From Euryarchaeota archaeon UBA124 (GTDB taxonomy: Archaea > Thermoplasmatota > Poseidoniia > Poseidoniales > Poseidoniaceae), in contig DAPT01000068.1 of NCBI GenBank assembly GCA_002502215.1, positions 11,721 to 32,650 on the forward strand: a stretch of 20,930 bases of DNA. The letters are read 5' to 3'. Under the pieces are notes generated by a model, which made no database searches, had not been told where the DNA came from, and worked only from the letters and a program-made list of their open reading frames with translations. Shown here piece after piece: positions 8,001-14,900 of the stretch (positions are counted from its first letter, which is position 1; each line of letters opens with the position of its first letter). The position numbers were made by a program, and so were the translations under genes.

Positions 8001-9723
8001 CTGCGATTGAAGCGAATCCGTAAGCAAGTGACGTTGCTTGAACTGGTTGATTGTTCATGTCCACGAACGAGACATACGTCTCATACAGATACCCAGAGGT
8101 CGTTGTTGAGACACTGCTCGTGGTTGAGCCGCCGTAGAAGAAAGTGCCATCACCAAATGCATCGCTTGAGCCTTGAGCCGTGTTGAGTGGGCTAAAATCC
8201 CGTGTATGTGCAACAGAAGCATCCTCAAGCATAAGAGGCGTGTTGTGCAGATTCGCAGTCCAATCTTCAATGATGGCTGTCGATGATTCACTTAGCACGA
8301 GCCCATTTTCTTGTGCAGTTGTGGTAAGAACACCGATCGATGCTACTGAATTAACCGCATGAAGCCCTCGTATTTTGCCATTGATGAAAGCGCCAACCTC
8401 GGCATTCAAAATCGAATCTTCAAGTTCAACCCCATACGCAAACCCGTCGGTTGTTATCGAAGTTGAATGAATCGTAGAATACCACGCGTCGAGGCCGATG
8501 GATTGTATATCAACACTGGTGTATGGTTTTGAGAGTTCGACATTATTCCATTGATGTTCTCCTTCAAGAAGAACTGCTGCAGGCCCAGTGCCGCTATGCA
8601 ACGAAATAGATGATTGTGTTATCTGAGAGTCGAGACTTGAAATGGAGATGGAGGTCTCGTTCGCCGCAACGTTGGTTGACTCTACGACCAACATTCCTGT
8701 TCCAGAGGCACGAATGCCCATCACGTCACCATGAATTTGTGAATTTGTTATGCTTGTAGTACCTGAACCATCAACGTCCATGCCTGTATGAGCGTTGTGA
8801 ATGTAGAGATTATCGAATGAACAGTCGCTTCGACATCGTAAATCAACCACTGCACGTTCTGAATTTTCTTGTGTGAAGTTCGTATCGTAGAGTGTTATGC
8901 TGTCCATGGTTCCCCAGAGAAGGCGGTCTCCAGAAACGAGAGCATTTGAGACGGTCAGATCATCAGCTCCTGACCCATCTATCAACAACGCCACATCCTG
9001 GCCATAGATGCTCGTTACTGTGGTTACAGCTCCTGAATCAGAGCCGATACCAACACTAACATTGTCGAGTCCTAATCCTGAAACAGCAGCAGAACCGGAT
9101 ACGATGTCAATCGCAACTCCCGTTTGAAAAAATGAAACGTCATTCGCAACAAGCATATTTGTTGAAAGAATGCCGGTCGCCGTATTGGTAAACAGCCCCG
9201 TATCGATAGCAAGGTCGCCATGATTGACAACCGATTGAATATCGATGGTTGACATGGTTACGTTTTCCGCATCGAGCGTTCCTGTGGGTTCAATATTGAA
9301 TCCAATGTAACTGGTACGAATCGTGATGGATTCATCAATCGTAACCTCTCCGTGGACATCCAGTGCGGTCTCCGCCCCAGAGATTGTAATGTTCGAAAGA
9401 GCAGCGATTGCGCCATTGGAAACAAGAATTCCACCCCAGAGTCCGGCGCCGGTTGAACCTTGACTCGTCGGAGTTTCACTGGTCATGAATTCTGAATCAC
9501 TTGCTTGCAACATACCATCGATTTGCAACCAATATGATTGTGCATCAACAACAGTTCCGGGTTCAAGAACAAGTGTTGAGGAGGAGTCAACGGTCACATT
9601 CCCTGTGAGAACTACGTTCCCGCTCCAAGTTGTACTTGTTGAAATGGTCGAATCTGTTGACGCCATCGGAGCGATGGCCATCCCAAACAGCAGCACAATG
9701 AGAAGGACTGCACGTGACCGCAT
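5071..9723 (-). CDS. Large parallel beta-helix surface protein with TSP3 repeats and C-terminal membrane anchor
   Basis: 1550 residues. An N-terminal signal peptide (about 1-22, cleavage near PMAS) leads into Ser/Thr/Gly-rich right-handed parallel beta-helix repeats (short strands of the type 'V..GsgttsItnSqIhG'). Three similar opening cassettes, each a 'G-(D/N)-(L/V)-T-V...-S-S-T/S-(L/M)' strand set, occur near residues 35, 645 and 863. Between them are carboxypeptidase-regulatory-like beta domains near 545-600 and 765-800. An Ig-like domain (about 1316-1407) is followed by TSP3-type calcium-binding motifs (DPDDDNDGRLD, DQDDDGDGIPD; about 1440-1502) that include the module 'AWPKDP..W.DTDEDGQPD'. 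A transmembrane helix (about 1513-1534) and a short RGGG...ERLL cytoplasmic tail end the protein. It is therefore anchored at the cell surface. Adhesion or binding to glycans is inferred from fold only; no catalytic motif was seen. It heads the run of four genes and probably starts leaderless. Confidence 0.88.
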   Translation of the reverse strand: MRSRAVLLIVLLFGMAIAPMASTDSTISTSTTWSGNVVLTGNVTVDSSSTLVLEPGTVVDAQSYWLQIDGMLQASDSEFMTSETPTSQGSTGAGLWGGILVSNGAIAALSNITISGAETALDVHGEVTIDESITIRTSYIGFNIEPTGTLDAENVTMSTIDIQSVVNHGDLAIDTGLFTNTATGILSTNMLVANDVSFFQTGVAIDIVSGSAAVSGLGLDNVSVGIGSDSGAVTTVTSIYGQDVALLIDGSGADDLTVSNALVSGDRLLWGTMDSITLYDTNFTQENSERAVVDLRCRSDCSFDNLYIHNAHTGMDVDGSGTTSITNSQIHGDVMGIRASGTGMLVVESTNVAANETSISISSLDSQITQSSISLHSGTGPAAVLLEGEHQWNNVELSKPYTSVDIQSIGLDAWYSTIHSTSITTDGFAYGVELEDSILNAEVGAFINGKIRGLHAVNSVASIGVLTTTAQENGLVLSESSTAIIEDWTANLHNTPLMLEDASVAHTRDFSPLNTAQGSSDAFGDGTFFYGGSTTSSVSTTTSGYLYETYVSFVDMNNQPVQATSLAYGFASIADTNGVASLPLLASGTVVEVLYDGQGVSTELYGNQQGQTVQITTLPEGDWNLPASSTIVLGARPDGQPHQLNGDLTFGSNSHLKLVDTTLVVSASSSVDLGPSGTLTGDNGILNASSLTMSVQSTLESEGQGLEIQAHVQWSCSQPQNLADVQFMRTISLAPLCEVEMTGGQANGAITVGSGASFSLISTLDIEVLDTGLPVEGATIIVDGQTVQTDSSGQVTAQTTARTVDAQGDVREETKTVTMQIGSLTEFYAWNVQQSTSHTFMASTVPAGTITSWLILEETWSPYRLEGDLTVASNTRMTINDGVELRIASDAVIDVQGVFEAGTSTISSTGFGARWGGLLLDGIVGSRVDLSGTLLAEGSPLITMAGLGEVSAQGAQFARSSGADPLINIYASSQSTLTLINSDLRDAGSMCIQSQSSNTKIVLHDVTLSDCNGDGLWARLAPIDIHGLKLGSGLEDGIDLTGSSGQIRGIQSNLFDGDYVVRMQSIDEGFQLRDSVLYSGSKGGLLAFNCENIELTNLTVHGAPGIDLDETSGELNNIVLNGTDSGIGLTIRHGLPDPVVGQEIHITNYSVGLKLHAHDFEEPAPAMMRNISINSIEALSVEFYDARIESSTLNGGLSIASSTVDALDSSLLGSESIDAGGLLNEWTTHSFHALLNEELVEATFNITSDLLVQPITVTGSFVDAEMLHTQTTSEGSTSIAVATTEATSAGSLPTTHSFTIGEDSQQDVEVLLVANLPPVLSIQTPYSGQRYMETTSVEISLTVLDDTTDPNNIGITWTIYDAQNQQVKEGQTTIGIFNITGLDTGLFVLQLVATDDLGLTTIAEVDIEITQLDTDGDWTSTCSSDTWFDAMRGLQCGPDIYDPDDDNDGRLDTSDAWPKDPCAWIDTDEDGQPDRIECPDGMSTTLFEDQDDDGDGIPDELEGSSLSEADENSTVLIFIGSILILILIIFFVRVRGGGPKSLGEIDERLL

Positions 9724-9743
9724 GCTGCATGCTATCGTTCAAT

Positions 9744-9752
9744 CCATATCAA
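9744..9752 (-). promoter_or_regulatory. TATA-like element upstream of the beta-helix gene operon
   Basis: On the minus strand TTGATATGG is centred about 25 bases before the ATG at 9723. No ribosome binding site precedes that ATG, so initiation at or next to the start codon (a leaderless mRNA) fits. It lies in the 73-base gap after tRNA-Pro. The transcript would carry the beta-helix, membrane, PPC/DUF296 and ligA genes. Judged by position and AT content only. Confidence 0.45.
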
Positions 9753-9796
9753 TGCAAGGCATATCGGTCAGGTCAATTCAACAAACTCGTGAGGAG

Positions 9797-9871
9797 TGGG
9801 CCTGCCCAGATTTGAACTGGGGTCTGACGGCCCCCAGCCGCCAAGTATAGGCCAAGCTAACCCACAGGCCC
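9797..9871 (-). tRNA. tRNA-Pro (anticodon GGG)
   Basis: A 75-base cloverleaf can be folded by hand. The acceptor stem GGGCCTG pairs perfectly with CAGGCCC, followed by discriminator A. The D-loop has AGCTTGGCC. The anticodon stem GGCGG pairs with CCGTC (one G-U), with loop CTGGGGG giving anticodon GGG. The variable loop is short (AGAC). The T-arm is CCCAG-TTCAAAT-CTGGG. The D-stem is weak, with three pairs including one G-U. CCA is not encoded and there is no intron. The gene begins 10 bases after the rpoN stop, so it is probably co-transcribed with the ribosomal protein cluster and released by RNase P and RNase Z. Confidence 0.9.
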
Positions 9872-9881
9872 GTGAATCTCC

Positions 9882-10085
9882 TCACTTGTGCTGAGCGCTG
9901 AACGGGACAATTTCTTCGATTAGATCGATGTGTCCAACGTACATACGTCGACAACAATATCGCTCAAGGCCAACGTCGTCAAGTGCTTGTTCGACGCTGG
10001 TTCCTTCAGCAAGTTTGTTGTTGAACTCATCCCACTTGTGGGCAATAACGGTACCACAGCTAAAACAACGGATAGGAATAATCAT
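9882..10085 (-). CDS. rpoN: DNA-directed RNA polymerase subunit N (RpoN/Rpb10)
   Basis: A small zinc-binding subunit of archaeal RNA polymerase, homologous to eukaryotic Rpb10; it helps assemble the D/L platform. The 67 residues have the family signature: MIIPIRCFSCG at the N-terminus (C7-x2-C10) and the RYCCRRM motif (C44, C45), the four Cys that hold zinc. Length is as usual for the family. The frame extends further upstream, but the family N-terminus and the GAGGTGA five bases before the ATG at 10085 fix the start. That ribosome binding site begins next to the end of rps9, 10 bases upstream. The order S9 - RpoN is conserved in archaea; rpoK, often next, is replaced here by tRNA-Pro. Confidence 0.96.
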   Translation of the reverse strand: MIIPIRCFSCGTVIAHKWDEFNNKLAEGTSVEQALDDVGLERYCCRRMYVGHIDLIEEIVPFSAQHK

Positions 10086-10095
10086 ACTTTTCACC

Positions 10096-10527
10096 TCATC
10101 GATAGGACTTTTGTTTCTTTCTTCGAGCACCACGACCAAGTTGATGCTTCGGTTCTTTGCGACGTGGGTCGTTGACAAGGAGGCTACGGTCAAATCGAAG
10201 GTACTCGTCCCGGAGTTCTTCGTCGATTCCTTCTGCACCACCGTTGTAGTGAACGAGCCCTCGAGCGATTGCGGTTCGAATTGCATCGGTTTGACCCATG
10301 ATTCCACCACCGGTTGTTGTTAGGTTGATATCGACCTTGGACAAACGGTTCATCGCATCTGCAATAACAAGTGGTTCCATGGCTTTGCGTCGTGCAAGAG
10401 CAGGTTGGAGGATTTCGATTGGTTCGCTGTTGACGCGAACTCGTCCGTTTCCAACCTTGACAGACGCTCTTGCGATTGCTGTCTTTCGCTTTCCTGAACT
10501 TTCAACAGATTTCTTCTTTCGTGCCAT
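10096..10527 (-). CDS. rps9: Small ribosomal subunit protein S9 (uS9)
   Basis: 143 residues. The N-terminal SGKRKTAIARASVKVGNGRVRVN, the glycine-rich TTTGGGIMGQTDAIRTAIARGLV and the basic C-terminal extension ending KKQKSYR are diagnostic of uS9. In the family this tail reaches towards the P-site tRNA, and its final Arg is conserved. Ribosome binding site AGGAGGTGA (10542-10534) lies inside the L13 coding region, six bases before the ATG at 10527. The A of that ATG is also the last base of the L13 stop, so the genes overlap by one base. A GTG codon directly precedes the ATG and is a less likely start. Second-last protein gene of the ribosomal cluster. Confidence 0.97.
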   Translation of the reverse strand: MARKKKSVESSGKRKTAIARASVKVGNGRVRVNSEPIEILQPALARRKAMEPLVIADAMNRLSKVDINLTTTGGGIMGQTDAIRTAIARGLVHYNGGAEGIDEELRDEYLRFDRSLLVNDPRRKEPKHQLGRGARRKKQKSYR

Positions 10528-11015
10528 CACTGTTCACCTCCTGACCATCGGTGCGCAGGTGCACCTAGGCTTGCACTGATGTCGCCCAATCGGACGAAGC
10601 TCTCAGGCAATGATTTGCGAATGTTGCTAGCATCACCTTCAACGTGACCTTCAGGAAGATCGGAAGCAAGGTGAGACGGGCAGCCGATTTCAACACGGAG
10701 ATTGCGAAGGGCACGGCGACCACTGCTCTTTCGTTGGTAAGGAAGCATACCTCGTACGGTTCGCTTGAGAATCATGTCAGGCATCCGCGGGAAGTAAGGC
10801 CCCTTTCTTGCGTGGTTCAGAGCGTACTTATCGTGATAATTCTTTAGAACAGAACGTGAACTTCCTGAGACAATAGCTCGTTCGGCGTTGATGATGACAA
10901 CTTTGTCGTCACGATCTGCACGAGTTGACTTTAGAAGCATGTCTGCAACTGTGGATGCGAGTCGTCCAAGAACGAGCCCATCTGCGTCAAAAACGTAAGT
11001 AGTTGCTTCATCCAA
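10527..11015 (-). CDS. rpl13: Large ribosomal subunit protein L13 (uL13), TTG start
   Basis: 162 residues. Typical archaeal/eukaryotic L13: YVFDADGLVLGRLASTVA near the N-terminus, VVIINAERAIVSG, the central KGPYFPRMPDMILKRTVRGMLPYQ, and RALRNLRVEIGCP. No in-frame ATG or GTG precedes the conserved core. The TTG at 11015 has GGTGAT five bases upstream and gives the expected N-terminus, so I take TTG as the real start. The gene overlaps the end of rpl18e by eight bases in another frame. This argues for coupled translation, with the ribosome binding site lying inside the rpl18e coding sequence. Confidence 0.95.
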   Translation of the reverse strand: MDEATTYVFDADGLVLGRLASTVADMLLKSTRADRDDKVVIINAERAIVSGSSRSVLKNYHDKYALNHARKGPYFPRMPDMILKRTVRGMLPYQRKSSGRRALRNLRVEIGCPSHLASDLPEGHVEGDASNIRKSLPESFVRLGDISASLGAPAHRWSGGEQ

Positions 11016-11373
11016 GAATAATCACCCCGTTCCCGTTTGGATTTTCGTTCATCAATTCGCCGTAGGTGAGGATACGTCCTCCTGCGGCTTCAATCTTGGC
11101 TCGTGCACTGGAACTAACACTGTAGGCGGCGATGGTGCGGTTCCCTGTGACTTCACCTGATCCAAGCAGTTTTCCTGGTACGAGTATTGTCGCACCCTCT
11201 GGAGCGTAACGTGTTACGCGGCTTAGGTTCGGTTGGGCCCAGTTCTTGCGGCTCTTTGAGAGGCGCTTGGCAACATCTCGCCATAGTGCAGCTCCGGTGT
11301 CACGAGACTGGGCTTTCAGTTGGTCGATTAGACCGACCAAATCAGCATTTGTCTTTCGTGTTGGCTTGCTCAT
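11008..11373 (-). CDS. rpl18e: Large ribosomal subunit protein L18e (eL18)
   Basis: 121 residues, the normal length of archaeal L18e, which is absent from bacteria. Recognised by KTNADLVGLIDQLKAQSRDTGAALWRDVAKRLSK, the VPGKLLGSGEV motif and the Ala-rich ARAKIEAAGGRILTYGEL segment near the end. The frame reaches further upstream to a TTG at 11415, but the ATG at 11373 has GAGGGAG four bases before it and matches the family N-terminus. First gene of the rpl18e-rpl13-rps9-rpoN cluster. The 75-base gap to the preceding gene shows no convincing TATA box, so the cluster may be read through from upstream or have a weak promoter. Confidence 0.95.
   Translation of the reverse strand: MSKPTRKTNADLVGLIDQLKAQSRDTGAALWRDVAKRLSKSRKNWAQPNLSRVTRYAPEGATILVPGKLLGSGEVTGNRTIAAYSVSSSARAKIEAAGGRILTYGELMNENPNGNGVIILG
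11021..11026 (-). promoter_or_regulatory. Ribosome binding site that fixes the TTG start of rpl13
   Basis: GGTGAT on the minus strand, five bases before the TTG at 11015 and inside the last codons of rpl18e. It complements the archaeal 16S rRNA 3' end in the same way as the GGTGA sites of rps9 and rpoN, so it supports a TTG start over a downstream Met. Confidence 0.6.
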
Positions 11374-11448
11374 ATGACTCCCTCGATGCTTTGAGGCAGT
11401 CTGGCGACCAGCCAACCCGTTATGAAGGCACCGACGCGGATGCAGCGT

Positions 11449-11910
11449 CTATTCGAACAGAATCTCGCCCTTTGCATCGAGCAATTCCACGGTCAGTCCG
11501 GCAGCTCGGCCTTGGATGATGATTTCGTCGTGCAACGTGTCCGAAAAGTCGTCAAGTGCACCAAGGGCTGTGATTCCTGCAACATCGGTCAATTGATCGA
11601 TGAGATGGTTGAGCACGCAAGAGACCCCATAGGCTTGTCCTGCGCGGAATGCGTGGTCTACGCCTCCAACTTCAGGATCTTCAGCCTTCATCCTCAACAT
11701 GACCTGCTGCGAGTAGGCGACGAGAGCGCCATAGAGCGCTTCGATCACTTGGGCAGCTTCAAGATCGCCGAGCAACATCTGTGTTTGTGCGAGAGCTGAA
11801 CGTACGGCATTGCCGTAAATCTTGTGCGCTTCAATCGTATTGTTTGTTTCCGCTTGCATGGCTTGGTCGATGAGTAACTTCCAGTCTTCCATGACCATGC
11901 GAGAGCGCAT
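11449..11910 (-). CDS. Hypothetical alpha-helical protein
   Basis: Not recognised. About 153 residues if it starts at the ATG at 11910, which follows AAGGGCAGG. ATGs at 11898 and 11892 are alternatives, and the frame runs back to a TTG at 11958. The chain is predicted helical and cytosolic: it is Ala/Leu/Gln-rich (for example SALAQTQMLLGDLEAAQVIEALYGALVAYSQQV), with no signal peptide, no membrane helix and no metal motif. It ends in a short beta-like stretch, GLTVELLDAKGEILFE. Its upstream neighbour is the giant surface protein, whose stop (11962) lies 51 bases before the chosen start; rpl18e lies 75 bases downstream. Co-transcription with the giant gene, and hence a link to its cytosolic tail, is possible but unproven. 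The clean frame and bracketing same-strand genes support a real gene. Confidence 0.75.
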   Translation of the reverse strand: MRSRMVMEDWKLLIDQAMQAETNNTIEAHKIYGNAVRSALAQTQMLLGDLEAAQVIEALYGALVAYSQQVMLRMKAEDPEVGGVDHAFRAGQAYGVSCVLNHLIDQLTDVAGITALGALDDFSDTLHDEIIIQGRAAGLTVELLDAKGEILFE

Positions 11911-11961
11911 CCTGCCCTTGAAGGTTGGCTCGTGCCAACGTTCATTGCATCCTTTCAAGAA

Positions 11962-14900
11962 TCAGAGCTTGAAATCGGTACCTTCGCCCTCAACAATTCC
12001 CGCCTGTCGAAGCGACCCGTCAGCAGCAACAAATTCGCCGGCTTTGGTTTGCTTATCGTACAATCCAGTCGCTTCGAAGCGCTTGATTTGGCCTTCTTCA
12101 CCCAATGCGTTTGTGATTGACGTTGTGATTGCACCGAGTGTTGATATTGCTTGATCACGCTGCATAACGCCGATGTTGTGGTCGGAGTACCGAGCTTCTT
12201 CAAAGATGGTCAAGAACGCATCAAGTTGTTGCGGTGGAACCATGTTAAACGCTGCACGGACTGCTGCTTCAAATTCACGGGTCGTCTCGTAGACCTTCTT
12301 CATGAACCCGTACTTTCTGAAGTGACGAACGAGGTTCTTGTAACAGTCAAAGATAATCTTGATGTATTCATTGCTCGCTTCGAGTTGCATCATTGTGTCA
12401 GTGAGGATTCCTCGCAGCGACTGAACTTGTCTTCGGCTCATAACACGGCGATAATACAGTGCGCCTGCGACCAATAACGCCATCAAAACAATACTGAATG
12501 CCATTGCATTTTCAGGGCTGAAGAAACCTTTAGCCTCAACTTCGGTGGCAGCTCTGTAATCCACTGCAAACGAAATGTTGTTCTGTGATGCCTGGAAGTT
12601 CTGGCTTCCAGCATAGACAGCAATTACCTGCCATTCACCAGTACACACAATACCATCACAGGTGCGGCCATCAAATGGCCATTCAAATCGTGCAATTCCT
12701 TGTTCGTTCGTGTCTGTTATGTTCGTGGCCGCTGTCATGGTCACCCATGCACCGGTTTCGTTTCTGTACTGCCGGATAAACTGTATCTCCTCGTTTTCAA
12801 TTGCGATGTCCAGACGGTCACGCAAGAGAGCAACTTCACCTATGATGACGGTTCCTTCAGGAACACCTGAATCGCCTCCATAGTACCAGTTTGTTTCGAC
12901 CTGGAGGTCGACACGTGAACGAACAAGTACTTCCATTTCAACTTCAGAACCATTCAAAACATTCTCGACATCCTTATCGCAACCACCAGGCACATTGAGA
13001 TCTGGTTCAAATGCGACCTTGAGTGTTCGGAAGCCTTCCTTCTTACCACCTGTAAGTTCGACACCACGAAGTGAAGGGTTTTGCAGCGGGTCGCCACTAA
13101 ACCACTCAGCAGTTCCATCGAGATCGTTGGTTCGGATTGTAGCAATTGGGCGTGTGTTGGCTTCTGGGTCAAGATAAATATTGAGGCACTTACCTCCAGC
13201 GGCTTGACCATTGCTTTGCGTCAAAAGGGCGTCAATGTGGAAGGATTCTTTCAAGTAGAGTACTGGATAAGGAATTCCTTCGATGTTGTAGCTATCGACG
13301 CTGGACTTGAACGGCCCAACTTCAGAGATGAACAGAGACGAATTTGAGAACACATCAAATTCAGTCTGCACCGTCTTATTGTCATAACGGAATGCATCGT
13401 TGTTGTCGTAAGAAGAATACGAAACGGTTACTTTGGTCTTTCCAGCCAAAACGTCAGATAGCGGACATGTAATGGAGTAATTTCCGTTTTCGTCCGTGAC
13501 TGCAGCGTTGCAGTTTACTGGGCCACTTTGACCGTTTACCATCTCGTAACTTACACGAATTGTTCGTGCTGGGAGAACCTCACCAAGCTCGTCGGTGAGT
13601 TGGCCTGTAACAACCATTGGCTTCGGTACAACAAGTCCAGTGACTGGATCGACTTCGCTTGTGTAAACGACTTGGTCGTCGACGGACAGTGAGGTGCGTC
13701 CAATCAAAGAGAAACCGTTTGCGTTGTATGTCATCACAGTTCGATAGTGATTGTTTCCTGGCACGTTGGCGCAGGGGTCCCACTGGCCTTGTAATCCGAG
13801 GTAGCTCGCATCAATTGGTGCGCAGCCCTCGTTTGGTAGGGATTCCTCAAACCGCAACACAACGTTCACAGGTCCAAATCCATCGGGCAAGAATGAATCA
13901 GGATCGGCTCGTAGTTTGGTTGGCGAAAGTGGACTTATGTCCGCCTTCAAACAACCGACTGCTTCGAGTCGCTCAAGATCTCCGTTTTGATTGATGTCAC
14001 GGTCTGCAAATCCATCGTCGTTGCCATCGTAGTAGCAGAGATGAGAATTGTCTGGTTGTGTTTCGGGCAGGGATATGACTCCTGCAGAAGGAGCGAGTGT
14101 TGCAATCACTTGTCGGTGTTGCACATTATCGAAGTCCGTGCCTTCGAAGATCACATCAACTAAACCTCCGTTTGGCGAGGTCTCTCCATCGAGATCTCGC
14201 CCGCCTGTGTCGTATTCGAGCGTCTTGTTATCGTCTTTCACCTGAGCTGTGAAGTCCCAAAGATCACCTGATTGACGTCGGTTTCCATCGGTTGAAATCA
14301 CTGATAGGTAGGTTCGGGAAACGACCCATACGTCTTGAACCGCATTGCTTGGTTTGAGAAGAGGAGTTCCTTCATAATCAAAAGTAAGAGAGAACAATCC
14401 CAAGTCGTCGTCTGCAGTGATGTTGAACGGCATTTCGAAGAACCCGTTTGTATCGGTATAACTTGTTTCGGTTCGTCCGTCAAATGACCACGTGTAATTG
14501 ACTGGAGCTTCTCGGACTGGTTGCAACGAATTGTCAACGAGCCGCGCTTGAATCGAGGTGTTCGTATTTCGGTAAAGCCGAGCAATGGACGTTAATTCAA
14601 AGGAAGTCGTTCCGACAACCGTGACGTTGATGTACGCCCCAGTTGTTGCCAATGCAGATGAATTTCCAGTGAAGTAGTAACCTGAATTTGTAAAATCAAC
14701 ACGCATACCGTACGTTCCTGATGAATATTGACTCTCCCAAGTAAAGTTGTAATCGTAGTCCGCTTGTACACCACCTTTGGTTATGCATTCCGTTTCATCG
14801 TCAATGCTTTGCATCGGAATTCTGTTTCCTTGTGTGTCCATACAATCTGGCTTTTGCGTAAACTGTGTCTCCCCACCACTGCTAAAGATTCCATTTCGAT

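Noticed and set aside
9485..9850. Plus-strand frame of 121 codons over the beta-helix N-terminus and the tRNA
   Set aside because: It crosses the tRNA antisense and shows no domain; it is the complement of a Ser/Thr-rich signal region.
10086..10310. 75-residue upstream extension of rpoN
   Set aside because: It runs antisense-like through rps9 in another frame; the family N-terminus MIIPIRC and the ribosome binding site place the start at 10085.
10990..11030. Frameshift at the rpl18e-rpl13 junction
   Set aside because: Both proteins are complete; a TTG start with GGTGAT accounts for the overlap without an error.
11374..11415. TTG start extending L18e by 14 residues
   Set aside because: The ATG at 11373 has a good ribosome binding site and agrees with the family N-terminus.
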